From: JBBPYR01 sp038199755
GTDB lineage: Bacteria > Chloroflexota > Ktedonobacteria > Ktedonobacterales > Ktedonobacteraceae
Length of the DNA stretch: 30,129 nt
Direction: 5' to 3'
Assembly (NCBI GenBank): GCA_038199755.1
Contig: JBBPYR010000102.1
Span: 1-30,129, forward strand
Position numbers and translations under genes: made by a program. A model generated the notes under the pieces. The model had not been told where the DNA came from. It made no database searches and was given only the letters and a program-made list of their open reading frames with translations. Below, in pieces: positions 1-8,826 of the stretch. Within the stretch, counting starts at the first letter, position 1. Every line of letters starts with the position of its first letter.

Positions 1-1
1 C

Positions 2-334
2 AGTCGAGGTCACGGCTCGGCACCGCACCGACTCTCTCTTATGGTTCATCCTGAGCATGCTGAATTAGCCGAACCGCTTCTTCGCTTCGGCATCCGGCGG
101 CTCCAGGAAAGCGGCGTGCGACGCATCTATTGCCTGGTGCGCGAGTACGACTCTTTTGTGATCACTGCTCTACGTAACAGCGGATTCGAGCAGAACTCGA
201 CAAAGGTTCTGCTGGTGCGACACATAGCCTTACTAGCTATGAGGCAAAGCACAGTCCCCCTGCTGGAGCAACGAGCGGTCTATGGATTGAAAGGCCTGGG
301 GACGGTCAATTCAAGCCAAAAAATAACGAGGTGA
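2..334 (+). CDS. GNAT-family N-acetyltransferase, C-terminal part (5' end outside window)
   Basis: The frame is open from the left edge of the window, so the gene starts upstream and only its last 110 or so residues are seen. The visible part has the look of the second half of a GNAT acetyltransferase: a strand ending in a 'LMVHPEH' turn, a helix with 'AEPLLRFGIRRL', the strand 'RRIYCLVREY', and the 'ALRNSGFEQ' segment that in this family precedes the last strand. GNAT enzymes move an acetyl group from acetyl-CoA to an amine; the substrate cannot be read from this fragment. The acetyl-CoA binding loop (Q/R-x-x-G-x-G/A) would lie outside the window. The stop TGA (332-334) is part of the ribosome binding site of the next gene, so the two are probably co-transcribed. 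Family call moderately sure. Confidence 0.6.
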   Translation, partial: SRGHGSAPHRLSLMVHPEHAELAEPLLRFGIRRLQESGVRRIYCLVREYDSFVITALRNSGFEQNSTKVLLVRHIALLAMRQSTVPLLEQRAVYGLKGLGTVNSSQKITR

Positions 335-345
335 TAAAACTGCCT

Positions 346-2271
346 ATGCAACACATGATCACTGACGATCTTAAGGCTCTGCTAGCGACTCTTCCGCCAA
401 GCATCCAGGAGGCGGTCAATCGGCTAGAGAACCGAAGCGAACTGCTAGAGATCGTGCTTGACCTCGGACGCCTTGCTGAAGGCCGCTTCCCAGAGGGTGA
501 GGTGATCTTGAGTACGCAGCCAGTGACCGAAGCTGATCTACAATATGTAGTTGAGCGCATCGGCGAATTTGGCGACGATAACCGCGCTGGTATTGAACGA
601 ACGCTCCACCGTATCAGTGCGCTCCGCAATAGAAAGGGGAAAGTTGTCGGCTTGACCTGTCGTATCGGTCGAGCGGTACTTGGCAGTATTGCCCTGATCC
701 GTGATATTGTCGAACAAGGGCAATCGATCTTGATTCTTGGTCGCCCAGGTGTGGGTAAAACCACCTTGTTGCGTGAAATAGCGCGCGTCCTCGCGGACGA
801 AGCCAATAAACGTGTGGTTGTTGTAGATACTTCAAATGAGATCGCTGGCGATGGCGATATTCCCCATCCCGGCATTGGTCGCGCACGACGTATGCAGGTC
901 GCTCGCACAGCAGAACAGCACGCGGTAATGATCGAAGCGGTTGAAAACCACATGCCGCAGGTCATCGTCATCGATGAGATTGGCACCGAGCTAGAGGCAG
1001 CGGCAGCTCGCACGATAGCTGAACGCGGTGTCCAATTGGTCGCGACCGCCCACGGCAATTCTCTAGGCAATCTGCTCGTCAACCCGACGCTTTCCGATCT
1101 GGTTGGTGGCATTCAAACCGTGACGCTCGGCGACGAAGAAGCTCGCAGACGCCACACCCAAAAAAGTATTCTCGAACGTAAAGCCCCACCAACCTTTGAT
1201 GTCGTGGTAGAACAGCAAAGTTGGGAAGAGGTGGTTGTGCATCGTGATGTCGCGGATACCGTGGATAACATGCTGCGTGGCCAGGCCGTCGTCGCTGAAG
1301 AGCGCACTCGCGAACTGGACTCGGAGCGTGTCTCCATTCGACGCATCTCCGCTGGCGGCATGGAAGTGCCGACCTGGGGTCCTGGCGGGTTTGGTATGGC
1401 CCGTCAAGAAGGCTTCACGCCGCGCACCTTCGAGCGTCCTGACCGCAACGGCAATATGAGCAACAACGTGGGCCCCCTGCGTCACGTTGGTGGTCAGCAA
1501 AGCCGTGGTGGCAACGGTGGGAACGGCGGCAACGAGTTTGAACGGCTCCGTGGGCGCAACAATAACCGCATCCAGGCGCAAATAGCACCGCAGATGCGTT
1601 CACTTGCACCTACTGGAACCTCTCCTGCCGATGTAGAGGCACGTACTGTGGCAACGCTGGTAACAACCGATCGTCCATACATGAACGAGGGCATTTACCA
1701 GGCAGCAGATGCGGATACGCAATTGCCCATTCTCAAAACCATGCGTGTCTATCCTTTCGGAGTCAGCCGTGATCGTCTCTCTGATGCCGCACGCCAACTG
1801 CGCGTCCCGATTATCGTGACGAACAACGAGGCCGAGGCTGATGCCATCATCACGCTGAAAAACTATTATCGCCGCCAACCTGATCGCCTGCTCCAGGCAG
1901 AGCAAGAGCGTAAGTTGATCATCATTCTCAAGAACAATACGGTGTCACAGATGCAGCATGCCCTGGCCCACATCTTCGACATCCCCGCCATCGACAACAC
2001 GGTCGAGGACGAGGAGATCGAAAACGAGGGACCTGCACAAGACCTCGTAGGTGAAATGGACGATCCAACCAAACGCGCCATGCTAGAAGCCGAGGATGCC
2101 ATACATCAAGTCCTCAATAAGGGCCTGACCACGGCAGAACTGGCTCCTGCGAATGCCTACGTTCGCCGCCTACAGCATCAGCTGGCAACCCGCTACAATC
2201 TGCTCTCGCGCAGTCGTGGCAAAGAGCCAAACCGCCGCGTAAAAATCTTTCGCGGTGGCCGAGACCAATAA
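346..2271 (+). CDS. AAA ATPase with C-terminal R3H domain (SpoIIIAA/Ycf45-like)
   Basis: Predicted single-stranded nucleic-acid-binding ATPase. Counting from GTG 331, the Walker A motif GRPGVGKTT is near residues 137-145 and Walker B VIVIDEIG near 211-218. This ATPase core resembles the SpoIIIAA/Ycf45 group of P-loop proteins. After residue about 340 comes a low-complexity Gly/Asn/Arg-rich linker (GGNGGNGGN). The last 60 residues form an R3H domain with the Arg-x3-His signature (YVRRLQHQLA). Known: R3H domains bind single-stranded nucleic acid. The cellular role of this bacterial family is not settled. Two starts compete: GTG 331, which overlaps the upstream stop as GTGA, and ATG 346. I chose ATG 346 because GAGGTGA at 328-334 is a strong ribosome binding site 11 bases upstream. 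A 24-bp-arm hairpin follows the stop. Confidence 0.85.
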   Translation: MQHMITDDLKALLATLPPSIQEAVNRLENRSELLEIVLDLGRLAEGRFPEGEVILSTQPVTEADLQYVVERIGEFGDDNRAGIERTLHRISALRNRKGKVVGLTCRIGRAVLGSIALIRDIVEQGQSILILGRPGVGKTTLLREIARVLADEANKRVVVVDTSNEIAGDGDIPHPGIGRARRMQVARTAEQHAVMIEAVENHMPQVIVIDEIGTELEAAAARTIAERGVQLVATAHGNSLGNLLVNPTLSDLVGGIQTVTLGDEEARRRHTQKSILERKAPPTFDVVVEQQSWEEVVVHRDVADTVDNMLRGQAVVAEERTRELDSERVSIRRISAGGMEVPTWGPGGFGMARQEGFTPRTFERPDRNGNMSNNVGPLRHVGGQQSRGGNGGNGGNEFERLRGRNNNRIQAQIAPQMRSLAPTGTSPADVEARTVATLVTTDRPYMNEGIYQAADADTQLPILKTMRVYPFGVSRDRLSDAARQLRVPIIVTNNEAEADAIITLKNYYRRQPDRLLQAEQERKLIIILKNNTVSQMQHALAHIFDIPAIDNTVEDEEIENEGPAQDLVGEMDDPTKRAMLEAEDAIHQVLNKGLTTAELAPANAYVRRLQHQLATRYNLLSRSRGKEPNRRVKIFRGGRDQ

Positions 2272-2282
2272 AGCGTAGATAG

Positions 2283-2333
2283 TAATACAAGCACATAGGA
2301 TATGGCTAAGCCATATCCTATGTGCTTGTATTA
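2283..2333. terminator. Perfect palindrome between convergent genes, likely two-way terminator
   Basis: Arms 2283-2306 and 2310-2333 are perfectly complementary (24 bp) around the loop TAA. It lies 12 bases after the R3H ATPase stop and 62 bases after the lipoprotein gene stop on the other strand. Neither side shows a clear run of T, so the terminator role is inferred from position and stem strength. Confidence 0.7.
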
Positions 2334-2394
2334 TGCCTCTCTTATTGTACCTTAGCATCCAGAATGGCTTGGCTACCCTGACTCCTGTAAGTTG

Positions 2395-2838
2395 TTATAG
2401 AGATGGATCCTCAAGCCATGTCACCTTAATGGTTTTCTCGAATAAAGCAAGGAAGGTTTGATCCATCTGCCGAGTATCGGTTTTCTTTCCCCCTATCTCC
2501 AGCTGTTGGCAACCTGCAGGATTTAATTCCATTTGAGATGACGCAAGAGTCGAGGGCTGAAAAACGAGATGATACCGTAAACCAAGGTCATTGAGACAAG
2601 TACGATTAACTACTTTTGCAGAGGTAACAGGAAGAGCAAGGGCAGCCGTATACAGTTGTTGGAGCATACCAGCATCTTTTACCGTTTCCTGAAAAGGTGC
2701 AAATCCATTTTCAGGGAAAAGACTTATCCGCGTAACATGCAAACCCGTCGGTTTTGCAGACATACTCCCACTGAGGTTGGAAGTACCGCAACTCGCAAGC
2801 AACAGAAATAAGGGCAGAGCAATGAGAATTCTTTTCAT
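2395..2838 (-). CDS. Small predicted lipoprotein of unknown function
   Basis: 147 residues. The N-terminus (MKRILIALPLFLLLASCGTS) is a clear lipoprotein signal: two basic residues, a hydrophobic core, and the lipobox LASC with Cys17 as the lipidated residue. The mature protein would be anchored on the outside of the cytoplasmic membrane. The remainder has two further Cys (about residues 80 and 109) that could form a disulfide. I recognise no domain family. AAGGAG lies about a dozen bases upstream of the ATG (near 2851-2857), which supports this start. The gene stands alone on the minus strand and its end faces the R3H ATPase gene. Confidence 0.75.
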   Translation of the reverse strand: MKRILIALPLFLLLASCGTSNLSGSMSAKPTGLHVTRISLFPENGFAPFQETVKDAGMLQQLYTAALALPVTSAKVVNRTCLNDLGLRYHLVFQPSTLASSQMELNPAGCQQLEIGGKKTDTRQMDQTFLALFEKTIKVTWLEDPSL

Positions 2839-2955
2839 TTTCGTTGTATTCTCCTTTTTTTAGATCTGTCTTATGGGCAAAAACGTGTCCAAGTCGCTAG
2901 TACACAATATGGACTTTCCGCTTTCTTTTTTTCTTGAAATGAACAAATTAGGCAT

Positions 2956-3029
2956 GGTTCAAATGAACTTGACACTTTTGTGCTTGTATCAATCAAACAG
3001 TGTCAAGCAGAATTGTCTCTATTTGAACC
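2956..3029. repeat. Two-part inverted repeat in intergenic region
   Basis: GGTTCAAAT (2956-2964) pairs with ATTTGAACC (3021-3029), and inside it TTGACAC (2969-2975) pairs with GTGTCAA (3000-3006). The unpaired parts differ in length, so this would be an imperfect stem-loop. It might be a structured leader, an operator or a repeat relic; nothing decides between these. Confidence 0.35.
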
Positions 3030-3269
3030 TTGCCTTACTGGTAATATTAAAAATGTATACTTCGTCACTACTGTACAATTTTTGTACTCTCCAAGTAACA
3101 TAGCATATTGGATAAAAAAAGCGAGTTCCCGAATGTATGGATAGGATATTGAACCCTTTAAGAGGATTTAGTTGATAAGTATACCATCAGAAATTCTTCT
3201 ATTCCAATGACGATCAAATATACTCTCTTTTAAATTCATCTTAAAAGATACAGACTCAATTCATGGTGC

Positions 3270-3336
3270 CATAACGAATGTTGGCTCTTCAGCACTTCCC
3301 GTGCTAAACTGTGCTGAAGAGCCAACATTCGTTATG
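3270..3336. repeat. Perfect 26-bp-arm palindrome in a divergent intergenic region
   Basis: Arms 3270-3295 and 3311-3336 are exact reverse complements with a 15-base spacer. A smaller hairpin, AGCAC TTCCC GTGCT (3291-3305), can form at its tip instead. Unlike the other long palindromes in this window it does not follow a recognisable gene: it sits upstream of both flanking genes. Confidence 0.75.
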
Positions 3337-3539
3337 ACATCCAATTCATACACGAGGATGCATGTTTCTTCTAGAGCAAGTAGCTTAAAGTTATAACTCA
3401 GGCTGTTTAGGTTCCTCTCACCCATTTTATAGTATAGTTAGCTCCATTGTTGGTAAGCGATCCGACAGTTGCCCTGCTAAAAGCTCGCAGCATTCCGTTC
3501 TCTTCAAGGGATTTCATTTTTTGAAGGAGACGTACTTGT

Positions 3540-4697
3540 ATGCAGTCAATTCCACGTTCACGCTGGAAAAGCCTTGGCTTATCTTCACTTGTCGTTCTAC
3601 TAGTGGGCATGCTGTTCGCCCTCACCCAACAGCAAACCTTCGCCGCACCGCTCACCCCCCGCACCCCGCACGCCGCTCAATATGCTGTGCTATTCGATGA
3701 CGCGCACGCGGAGACGGCGGGAAACGCAGATTGGATTATCAGCAAAAGCATGCCCGATCCATTGCAGGAAAATCCTAATCCGCAGACAGAAACAGACTGG
3801 ACTGGCGGCATCAGCTCATGGGGAGTAGCTCTGCAAAAAACGGGCCGCTACAGCCTCGATACCAATACTTCGCCGCTTACCTATAACGATGCCACCAATG
3901 CCCTCGACCTCAGTCATTTCAACGCCCTTATCTTACCCGAACCCAACACGCTCTTTAGCAGCAGCGAAAAGACCGCCATCCTCAGTTTTGTGCAGAACGG
4001 CGGCGGCCTATTTATGGTCGCAGATCACAATGGCAGTGATCGCAACAACGACGGCAACGACTCGCTACATATCTTCAACGACCTGATGAACAACGGCGGC
4101 GCAGGCAACGATGTCTTTGGCATTCAGTTCGACGCCCAACGTATCGCTAAAGACTATCCAGGCACCGACACACCCAACCCTGATCCCATTCTGCAAGGGC
4201 CATTCGGCAATGCCACCACCAGCCTAATCAATCAAGGCACGACCGAGACCATTAACCCAAACGACAACCCCAATGTACACGGCGTCATCTACATCACAGG
4301 AGCCTCTAACACAGGCACAACTGGCGTGTTCTTCGCTCGCAGTCAATATGGCAATGGCCGTGTCATCGCCATGGGTGACAGCTCCGCCATCGACGACGGC
4401 ACCTGCGAGTCGGGCAACACCTGTTACAACGGCTGGGGCGACCCACAGGCGCAAAACGCCATTCTGTTCCCCAACGGCACAGAATGGCTTGCCAGTGGCA
4501 ACGGTGCTAGCCCAACACCAACCGCCACCCAGACAGCGACGATCACGGCTACCGCTAGCGCAACAAATACCCCCATACCACCCTCGCCAACCGTCACCGC
4601 TACTGCCACCCCTGGTTTAGCGGACACCCCCACACCATCAGCAGGAAACGGGAACGGCAATCCACCTCCCAATTGCTGGTGGTTCTTCTGTTGGTAG
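3540..4697 (+). CDS. Secreted protein with GATase-like (DUF4350-like) domain and Thr/Pro-rich tail
   Basis: 385 residues. A basic N-terminus followed by a hydrophobic segment (about residues 12-30) and an Ala-rich site (TFAAP) form a Sec signal peptide, so the protein is exported. The core has an order typical of class-I glutamine-amidotransferase-like folds: 'LSHFNALILPEPN', a helix, then 'FVQNGGGLFMVADHNGSD', and later 'GNGRVIAMGDSSAIDDG'. This resembles DUF4350/ThuA-like domains, but no catalytic Cys follows the usual strand, so enzyme activity is not claimed. Residues about 325-370 are a Thr/Pro/Ala linker, the kind found before a wall-attachment or surface-exposed end. The last residues are Trp- and Cys-rich (NCWWFFCW), which is odd. 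AAGGAG about 12 bases upstream supports the start. Confidence 0.7.
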   Translation: MQSIPRSRWKSLGLSSLVVLLVGMLFALTQQQTFAAPLTPRTPHAAQYAVLFDDAHAETAGNADWIISKSMPDPLQENPNPQTETDWTGGISSWGVALQKTGRYSLDTNTSPLTYNDATNALDLSHFNALILPEPNTLFSSSEKTAILSFVQNGGGLFMVADHNGSDRNNDGNDSLHIFNDLMNNGGAGNDVFGIQFDAQRIAKDYPGTDTPNPDPILQGPFGNATTSLINQGTTETINPNDNPNVHGVIYITGASNTGTTGVFFARSQYGNGRVIAMGDSSAIDDGTCESGNTCYNGWGDPQAQNAILFPNGTEWLASGNGASPTPTATQTATITATASATNTPIPPSPTVTATATPGLADTPTPSAGNGNGNPPPNCWWFFCW

Positions 4698-4715
4698 CAA
4701 AGATTTTGCATCAGA

Positions 4716-4769
4716 GAGTAAGACAAGAGGTGAGCACCCAGCAATGGATGCTCACCTCTTGTCTTACTC
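4716..4769. terminator. 21-bp perfect palindrome between convergent genes, likely two-way terminator
   Basis: Arms 4716-4736 and 4749-4769 are exact reverse complements around a 12-base loop. It starts 18 bases after the secreted-protein stop and ends 15 bases from the stop of the glycosyltransferase gene on the other strand. There is no clear T-run on either side. Confidence 0.7.
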
Positions 4770-4784
4770 CCGTATATACGAAAC

Positions 4785-5843
4785 TTATTCCAACACCCGA
4801 CGCACAATATAGAGCGGACGGGCACGCACCTCATCATAAATGCGGCCCAGATACTCGCCGATGATGCCGAGAAAGATCAGTTGAATACCACCCAGGAAGA
4901 GCACCAGAATTAGCGTCGATGCCTGACCGACAATAGCACCAGTCACCAGACGCAGAACGACGGCCACCAGAATACCCAGCAGGCTCAACCCCGCCAGAAT
5001 GAAGCCGCACGTTGTCGCCAACTGTAACGGCACATGGCTAAAACCCGTAATCGCATCTATCGAGAAGCGAATCATCTTCAAGAGCGGATACTTCGTCGTA
5101 CCTGCGAAGCGTTCTTGCCGTGCATACGGAACCGCCTCCTGGCGAAAACCAACCCATGCTGACAGGCCGCGCATAAAGCGATGCTGCTCACGCATCGCCA
5201 CCAACGCGTCAACCACACTCCGATCAAGCAGGCGAAAATCTCCTGTGTCGCGGGGAATATCCACGGAGGTAATACGTGCAATCAGGCGATAAAACAGATT
5301 TGCCGTCAACAACTTAAAACGCGTCTCACCCTTACGACTGATGCGTTGGGCATAGACCACCTCGGCACCATCCTTCCAGCGCGCAATCATCGAAGGAATC
5401 ACCTCGGGTGGGTCTTGCAAGTCAGCGTCAAGAATAATGACCGCCTTACCACGAGCGAAATCCATACCTGCAGAGATCGCGATTTGATGGCCGAAGTTGC
5501 GCGAGAATTCAATCACACGAATGCGAGGATCGCGCTGATGTAAGTCACGCATAAGCTGGAGCGAGCCGTCACGGCTACCATCGTTGACAAAGATGACCTC
5601 AAACGGCTCCGCTTCCTGCTCCATCACCGCCACAATACGCTGATAAAAATGGGGTAGCGTCTCCTCCTCATTAAAAACTGGCGCGATAATAGAATAGATA
5701 GGTTGTGGCGGCTTCTGTTCAGCATTTTCCTGCGTCTCTTGCGTAAATTGCATATTCTGCACCTCCATAGCCCCACCCTCGCAACTCCCCCCGCTATTTT
5801 TGCTCTCCATTATACCGTGTGTATCATCAATATGAGTCGTCAT
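4785..5843 (-). CDS. GtrB-like family 2 glycosyltransferase (polyprenyl-phosphate glycosyltransferase)
   Basis: 352 residues. The GT2 catalytic domain starts near residue 48 (SIIAPVFNEEETLP), with VNDGSRDGS, the DADLQDPPE metal/nucleotide-binding motif, and GDFRLLDR and RFMRGL further on. Two C-terminal membrane segments follow ('LATTCGFILAGLSLLGILVAV' region and 'LILVLFLGGIQLIFLGIIGEYLGR'). This is the GtrB/DPM1-like/ArnC-like architecture. Known: these enzymes transfer a sugar from a nucleotide sugar to undecaprenyl phosphate on the cytoplasmic face. It lies downstream of a GtrA homologue and a GT39 enzyme, so it likely makes the lipid-linked sugar that they flip and use. The start is uncertain; Met codons at residues 12 and 26 are alternatives because the first 47 residues are low-complexity. 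Confident of family, not of the sugar. Confidence 0.9.
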   Translation of the reverse strand: MTTHIDDTHGIMESKNSGGSCEGGAMEVQNMQFTQETQENAEQKPPQPIYSIIAPVFNEEETLPHFYQRIVAVMEQEAEPFEVIFVNDGSRDGSLQLMRDLHQRDPRIRVIEFSRNFGHQIAISAGMDFARGKAVIILDADLQDPPEVIPSMIARWKDGAEVVYAQRISRKGETRFKLLTANLFYRLIARITSVDIPRDTGDFRLLDRSVVDALVAMREQHRFMRGLSAWVGFRQEAVPYARQERFAGTTKYPLLKMIRFSIDAITGFSHVPLQLATTCGFILAGLSLLGILVAVVLRLVTGAIVGQASTLILVLFLGGIQLIFLGIIGEYLGRIYDEVRARPLYIVRRVLE

Positions 5844-5934
5844 GATACCTTTCTTTCTCGCTTCTCTGCCAGCTTACATAATCATCCTATTACTATAATA
5901 CAGCATTTAGTGCAATGTGCCGTATGAAAGCCAG

Positions 5935-6435
5935 TTAGCTCTGACGAAACACAAAACGATTCAGCAGCGCAAAATTGAGTATAGCAGCAATGGCAATACC
6001 CAACGCCGACGCAAGCAGCGTGGGCATTGCCATACGCGCCACAATAAACACCAGGTTATTGACGAGAGCGGTCCCGAGAATCGAGCCATGAAAAGAGAGC
6101 CACAGCGTCACTAGCCGTTCCTGCTGCTGACGATCGCGCCATGTAAAGTAGGTGCTCAGCAGAAAATTGACCTGTGCCGCCACTATGAAGGCCACCATAT
6201 TCGCCGGAATCGGGTGCCATCCCGCCAAACGCGTGAAGAGGTCAAGCAGGCCCAATTGCAGCAGACCCGCAATGCCGCCAGTAACAATGAACCGCAAAAG
6301 GCGCGCTGGCTCAGACAACAGCATTGGTATCACACGGCGTCTAGTTCTCTTGAGACGTTCCAAGGCAAAAACAAGGTATTTTTGTAGTTTTAACAGCATT
6401 GAAGCATAGGCTTTCTTGGTTAGTAAGAACACCAT
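5935..6435 (-). CDS. GtrA-like membrane protein (putative lipid-linked sugar flippase)
   Basis: 166 residues with four hydrophobic segments. The motifs 'RFIVTGGIAGLLQLGLLDLF' at the start of the domain and 'ILNFALLNRFVFR' at the end are typical of GtrA. Family members are thought to help polyprenyl-phosphate sugars cross the membrane. The start codon is two bases past the stop of the upstream GT39 gene, which indicates one operon and probably translational coupling. About 90 bases separate it from the GtrB-like gene downstream. The N-terminal 40 residues before the domain are rich in Lys/Arg; a later Met (MLLSEPARLLRF) is a possible alternative start. Confidence 0.88.
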   Translation of the reverse strand: MVFLLTKKAYASMLLKLQKYLVFALERLKRTRRRVIPMLLSEPARLLRFIVTGGIAGLLQLGLLDLFTRLAGWHPIPANMVAFIVAAQVNFLLSTYFTWRDRQQQERLVTLWLSFHGSILGTALVNNLVFIVARMAMPTLLASALGIAIAAILNFALLNRFVFRQS

Positions 6436-6437
6436 CT

Positions 6438-8621
6438 CTACTTATGATTGGCACAATCGTAGAGCTGCCCTGCTCCACCAAAACCGCCAGTAGTAGAAGT
6501 CGATGATTGCCACTGTGCTGCTGGCACCACGGTACAATGGCTAGTCACCCATGAACTCACCTGCGATGCTGCACCAAAGCCACCTGGCCCACCAACTCCG
6601 CCACCCGGAAACTGTCCTCGCTCCAACTCTTCTCGGATCTCAGCGGGTATTCCCGGCGGGAGTTGACTCGGGTCGAAGCGCAACGACTGCAGCAAGAAGA
6701 AACGGACCGTGTTATTATTGATCATTTGGACGAGTTGAGGCTGCGTGACAATCTGATCGGCACCCGCGAAACCCCCAAGAGCCATCACGGGTTCTCCTGT
6801 GTCCAGAATAATCGCGTCAGCCGACATAGAGTTCATCGTCGCCAGCAAAAAGCGCGTATTTCCTTGATGGCTCAGCAGGTAATTTACCAGTAGTGGATTG
6901 GCCTGCTGATCTTGCCCACCGAGGCCCCCAAAGCCAGCAGTTCCAGCCGCTCCAGCGCCTCTTCCCGCTCGATCCGCACCACCAGCTCCACCGCCAAAAC
7001 CACGTTGTGCCGCCGGACCCGCGGATGGCAAAGAGTCACTACGCCCGATGGAGACAGCAGACCAGACCGTCGGCGCGATCAATAGTGCCAGCAAGCCAGC
7101 GGTGGCCGCCGTCATCAACGCACGCGGTACGCGCAACTTTGGCAGCAGTTGTGCCACGATCAGCATAAGAGCAGCCAACGCACAGAGGCCAATAATAAAT
7201 GGACTGAGTTGATTACTCCAGATTGGGAAAGAGGAAAGCAGGTAGACCTGCACCGCAGCAGTCACTAGCAAAGCCAGCGGCAAGAGCCAACCACGCCAGT
7301 TGGCGCGTGCGTAAGCCTGCCACATCGTGACCAGACCTGCGCCGACTAAAGCCGCGACCGCAGGCGAGACCATTGTCAGATAATAGCTATGGAAGAAACC
7401 CGCGATGCTAAAGAAGATCATCATTGTGAGCAGCCAAACACCCCATAGCACCAGTGCTTGCTGCCGACGATTCAGCGGCAAGCGCAACCGTGATTGCCAT
7501 GCCAGCGCGAGCATACTTAGCAACGCGAAAGGCAGGAGCCAGCTAATCTGTCCACCCAGAGCTTGATTGAAGAAACGCAAAATGCCAGGACTGCCAGTCT
7601 CTCCCACCGTGAAGCCCACTGGCGGATTATTCGCGCCAGTTCCTGTAGTAGCCTGTCCACCCGGTGTTCCAGCCGGAGCACCGCCTGGGAAACCACCGTT
7701 CGCGGGCGGAGTATTGCCATTAGCGGTATCTGTACGCCCACTACCCCCGCCTCCACGATTGCCGCGCCCAAAGATGTTGCCTGTCAAACGCTGAATACCA
7801 TTATAGCCAAATGCCAGGTTCAGTTCTGAATTGGTGCCACTTGAGCCAACATACGGACGCTGGTTGGCGGGTGTCAGGTCCACAATCGTCGCCCACGAGA
7901 GCGAAACAACGAGCAGTAGCAGCGTGGCCAAGACAAGATGCCCAATTCTCGTACGCAAGCGCAAAGGTGCGCCCAGCAGATACACTAATCCAAGGGCAGG
8001 CACCACCAGATAGGCCTCTAACATTTTGATATTGAAGCCCAATCCTACCAGCAACGCACTCACCAGCAGCCAACGCAACTTGCCCATTTCCGCGGCATAA
8101 CTCACCGCCCATGCCGCCAACAACACCGTCAGCACCAGGATGCTATCAATGGTATTGTTGCGACTCGTGACCACGCTGACAGGCATCAGGGCCAACACAA
8201 GAGCGGCAATCAGACCTGCGATGGGGCCAAACACGCGCCGCACCAGTTGGAAGAGCACCCCCACGGCGATGACACCCGCCAACGCCTCCGGCAGCAGCAC
8301 ACTGAACGGCGACAAGCCAAAGAGCTTCGCGCTCGCTACCTGAAACCAGAAACCCAGCGGCGGCTTATCAACGGTCACAAAGCCACCTGGATCAAACGAC
8401 ACGAAGAAAAAGTTGTGCCAACTTTGCAGCATGCTTTTAATCGCAGCGGCGTAATACATATTGGGGTAGCCCTGCTGACCCAGATTGTAGAAGTTCAAAA
8501 CGGCGGCAATGAGTACAATGCCACCGAGAGCTATCCAGTGCCATGTCGCCAATTTCTGAGGCGAGCCTTCCTCAACTGCATGTATATCACGTGCTGACGA
8601 CGGTGTTTCCGAAATTGCCAC
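6438..8621 (-). CDS. GT39/ArnT-like membrane glycosyltransferase
   Basis: 727 residues, start GTG with AAAGGAG about 10 bases upstream. It is a multispanning GT-C enzyme: a first membrane helix near residues 28-45, then an outer loop containing 'MYYAAAIKSML' and the conserved 'TVDKPPLGFW' motif (about 83-92), followed by many membrane helices. Known: this PMT/ArnT superfamily uses polyprenyl-phosphate sugars as donors on the outer face of the membrane. Two Gly-rich outer loops (about 285-345 and 565-600, with GGAGGADRAGRG-like sequence) interrupt the membrane part, and the C-terminal 150 residues form a soluble domain. Together with the GtrA- and GtrB-like genes it makes a complete route: charge the lipid, flip it, transfer the sugar. 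The acceptor is unknown. Confidence 0.88.
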   Translation of the reverse strand: MAISETPSSARDIHAVEEGSPQKLATWHWIALGGIVLIAAVLNFYNLGQQGYPNMYYAAAIKSMLQSWHNFFFVSFDPGGFVTVDKPPLGFWFQVASAKLFGLSPFSVLLPEALAGVIAVGVLFQLVRRVFGPIAGLIAALVLALMPVSVVTSRNNTIDSILVLTVLLAAWAVSYAAEMGKLRWLLVSALLVGLGFNIKMLEAYLVVPALGLVYLLGAPLRLRTRIGHLVLATLLLLVVSLSWATIVDLTPANQRPYVGSSGTNSELNLAFGYNGIQRLTGNIFGRGNRGGGGSGRTDTANGNTPPANGGFPGGAPAGTPGGQATTGTGANNPPVGFTVGETGSPGILRFFNQALGGQISWLLPFALLSMLALAWQSRLRLPLNRRQQALVLWGVWLLTMMIFFSIAGFFHSYYLTMVSPAVAALVGAGLVTMWQAYARANWRGWLLPLALLVTAAVQVYLLSSFPIWSNQLSPFIIGLCALAALMLIVAQLLPKLRVPRALMTAATAGLLALLIAPTVWSAVSIGRSDSLPSAGPAAQRGFGGGAGGADRAGRGAGAAGTAGFGGLGGQDQQANPLLVNYLLSHQGNTRFLLATMNSMSADAIILDTGEPVMALGGFAGADQIVTQPQLVQMINNNTVRFFLLQSLRFDPSQLPPGIPAEIREELERGQFPGGGVGGPGGFGAASQVSSWVTSHCTVVPAAQWQSSTSTTGGFGGAGQLYDCANHK

Positions 8622-8750
8622 GCCAAGGTTCTCCTTTATCCTTTAGAGGGGAAAAATATCCCAAATTGATTGTTCTTGTATCTCTATTTCATAGTACACC
8701 TGTTTTGTAGTTTTTTTGTGCGGAATATGTAAGAAAAGTTCAAAGTTATC

Positions 8751-8826
8751 TAACATTGGAGATAAAAAAGCAGAGGAGCTATCACGCGTTGCGGATAGCT
8801 CCTCTGCTTTTTTATCTCCAATGTTA
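8751..8826. terminator. 33-bp perfect palindrome overlapping the FAD oxidoreductase stop codon
   Basis: Arms 8751-8783 and 8794-8826 are exact reverse complements with a 10-base loop. The outer three bases of the right arm (8824-8826) are the TAA stop of the minus-strand oxidoreductase gene. It separates this gene from the GT39 gene downstream. The stem holds an A/T tract, and the sequence past the left arm is moderately U-rich on the transcript. Confidence 0.75.

Larger units (their letters stand above)
2839..3539. other. 700-base AT-rich region without a convincing gene
   Basis: This lies between two divergently transcribed genes, so it should carry both promoters. It is clearly richer in A/T than its surroundings. 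I see two dyads: a broken one at 2956-3029 and a long perfect palindrome at 3270-3336. A TATAGT box at 3428-3433 with TTTAGG 16 bases upstream is a weak promoter candidate for the gene starting at 3540. The short open frames here have no recognisable protein character. Confidence 0.5.

Noticed and set aside
306..1112. Minus-strand open frame of 268 codons under the R3H ATPase gene
   Set aside because: It is fully opposite a convincing ATPase gene and its translation is Ser/Arg-rich without any family pattern, as expected of an antisense reading.
2873..3103. Plus-strand open frame of 76 codons in the AT-rich intergenic region
   Set aside because: No ribosome binding site, no recognisable domain, and composition typical of AT-rich noncoding DNA.
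3407..3664. Minus-strand open frame of 85 codons before the secreted-protein gene
   Set aside because: It overlaps the ribosome binding site and signal-peptide region of that gene and shows no family features.
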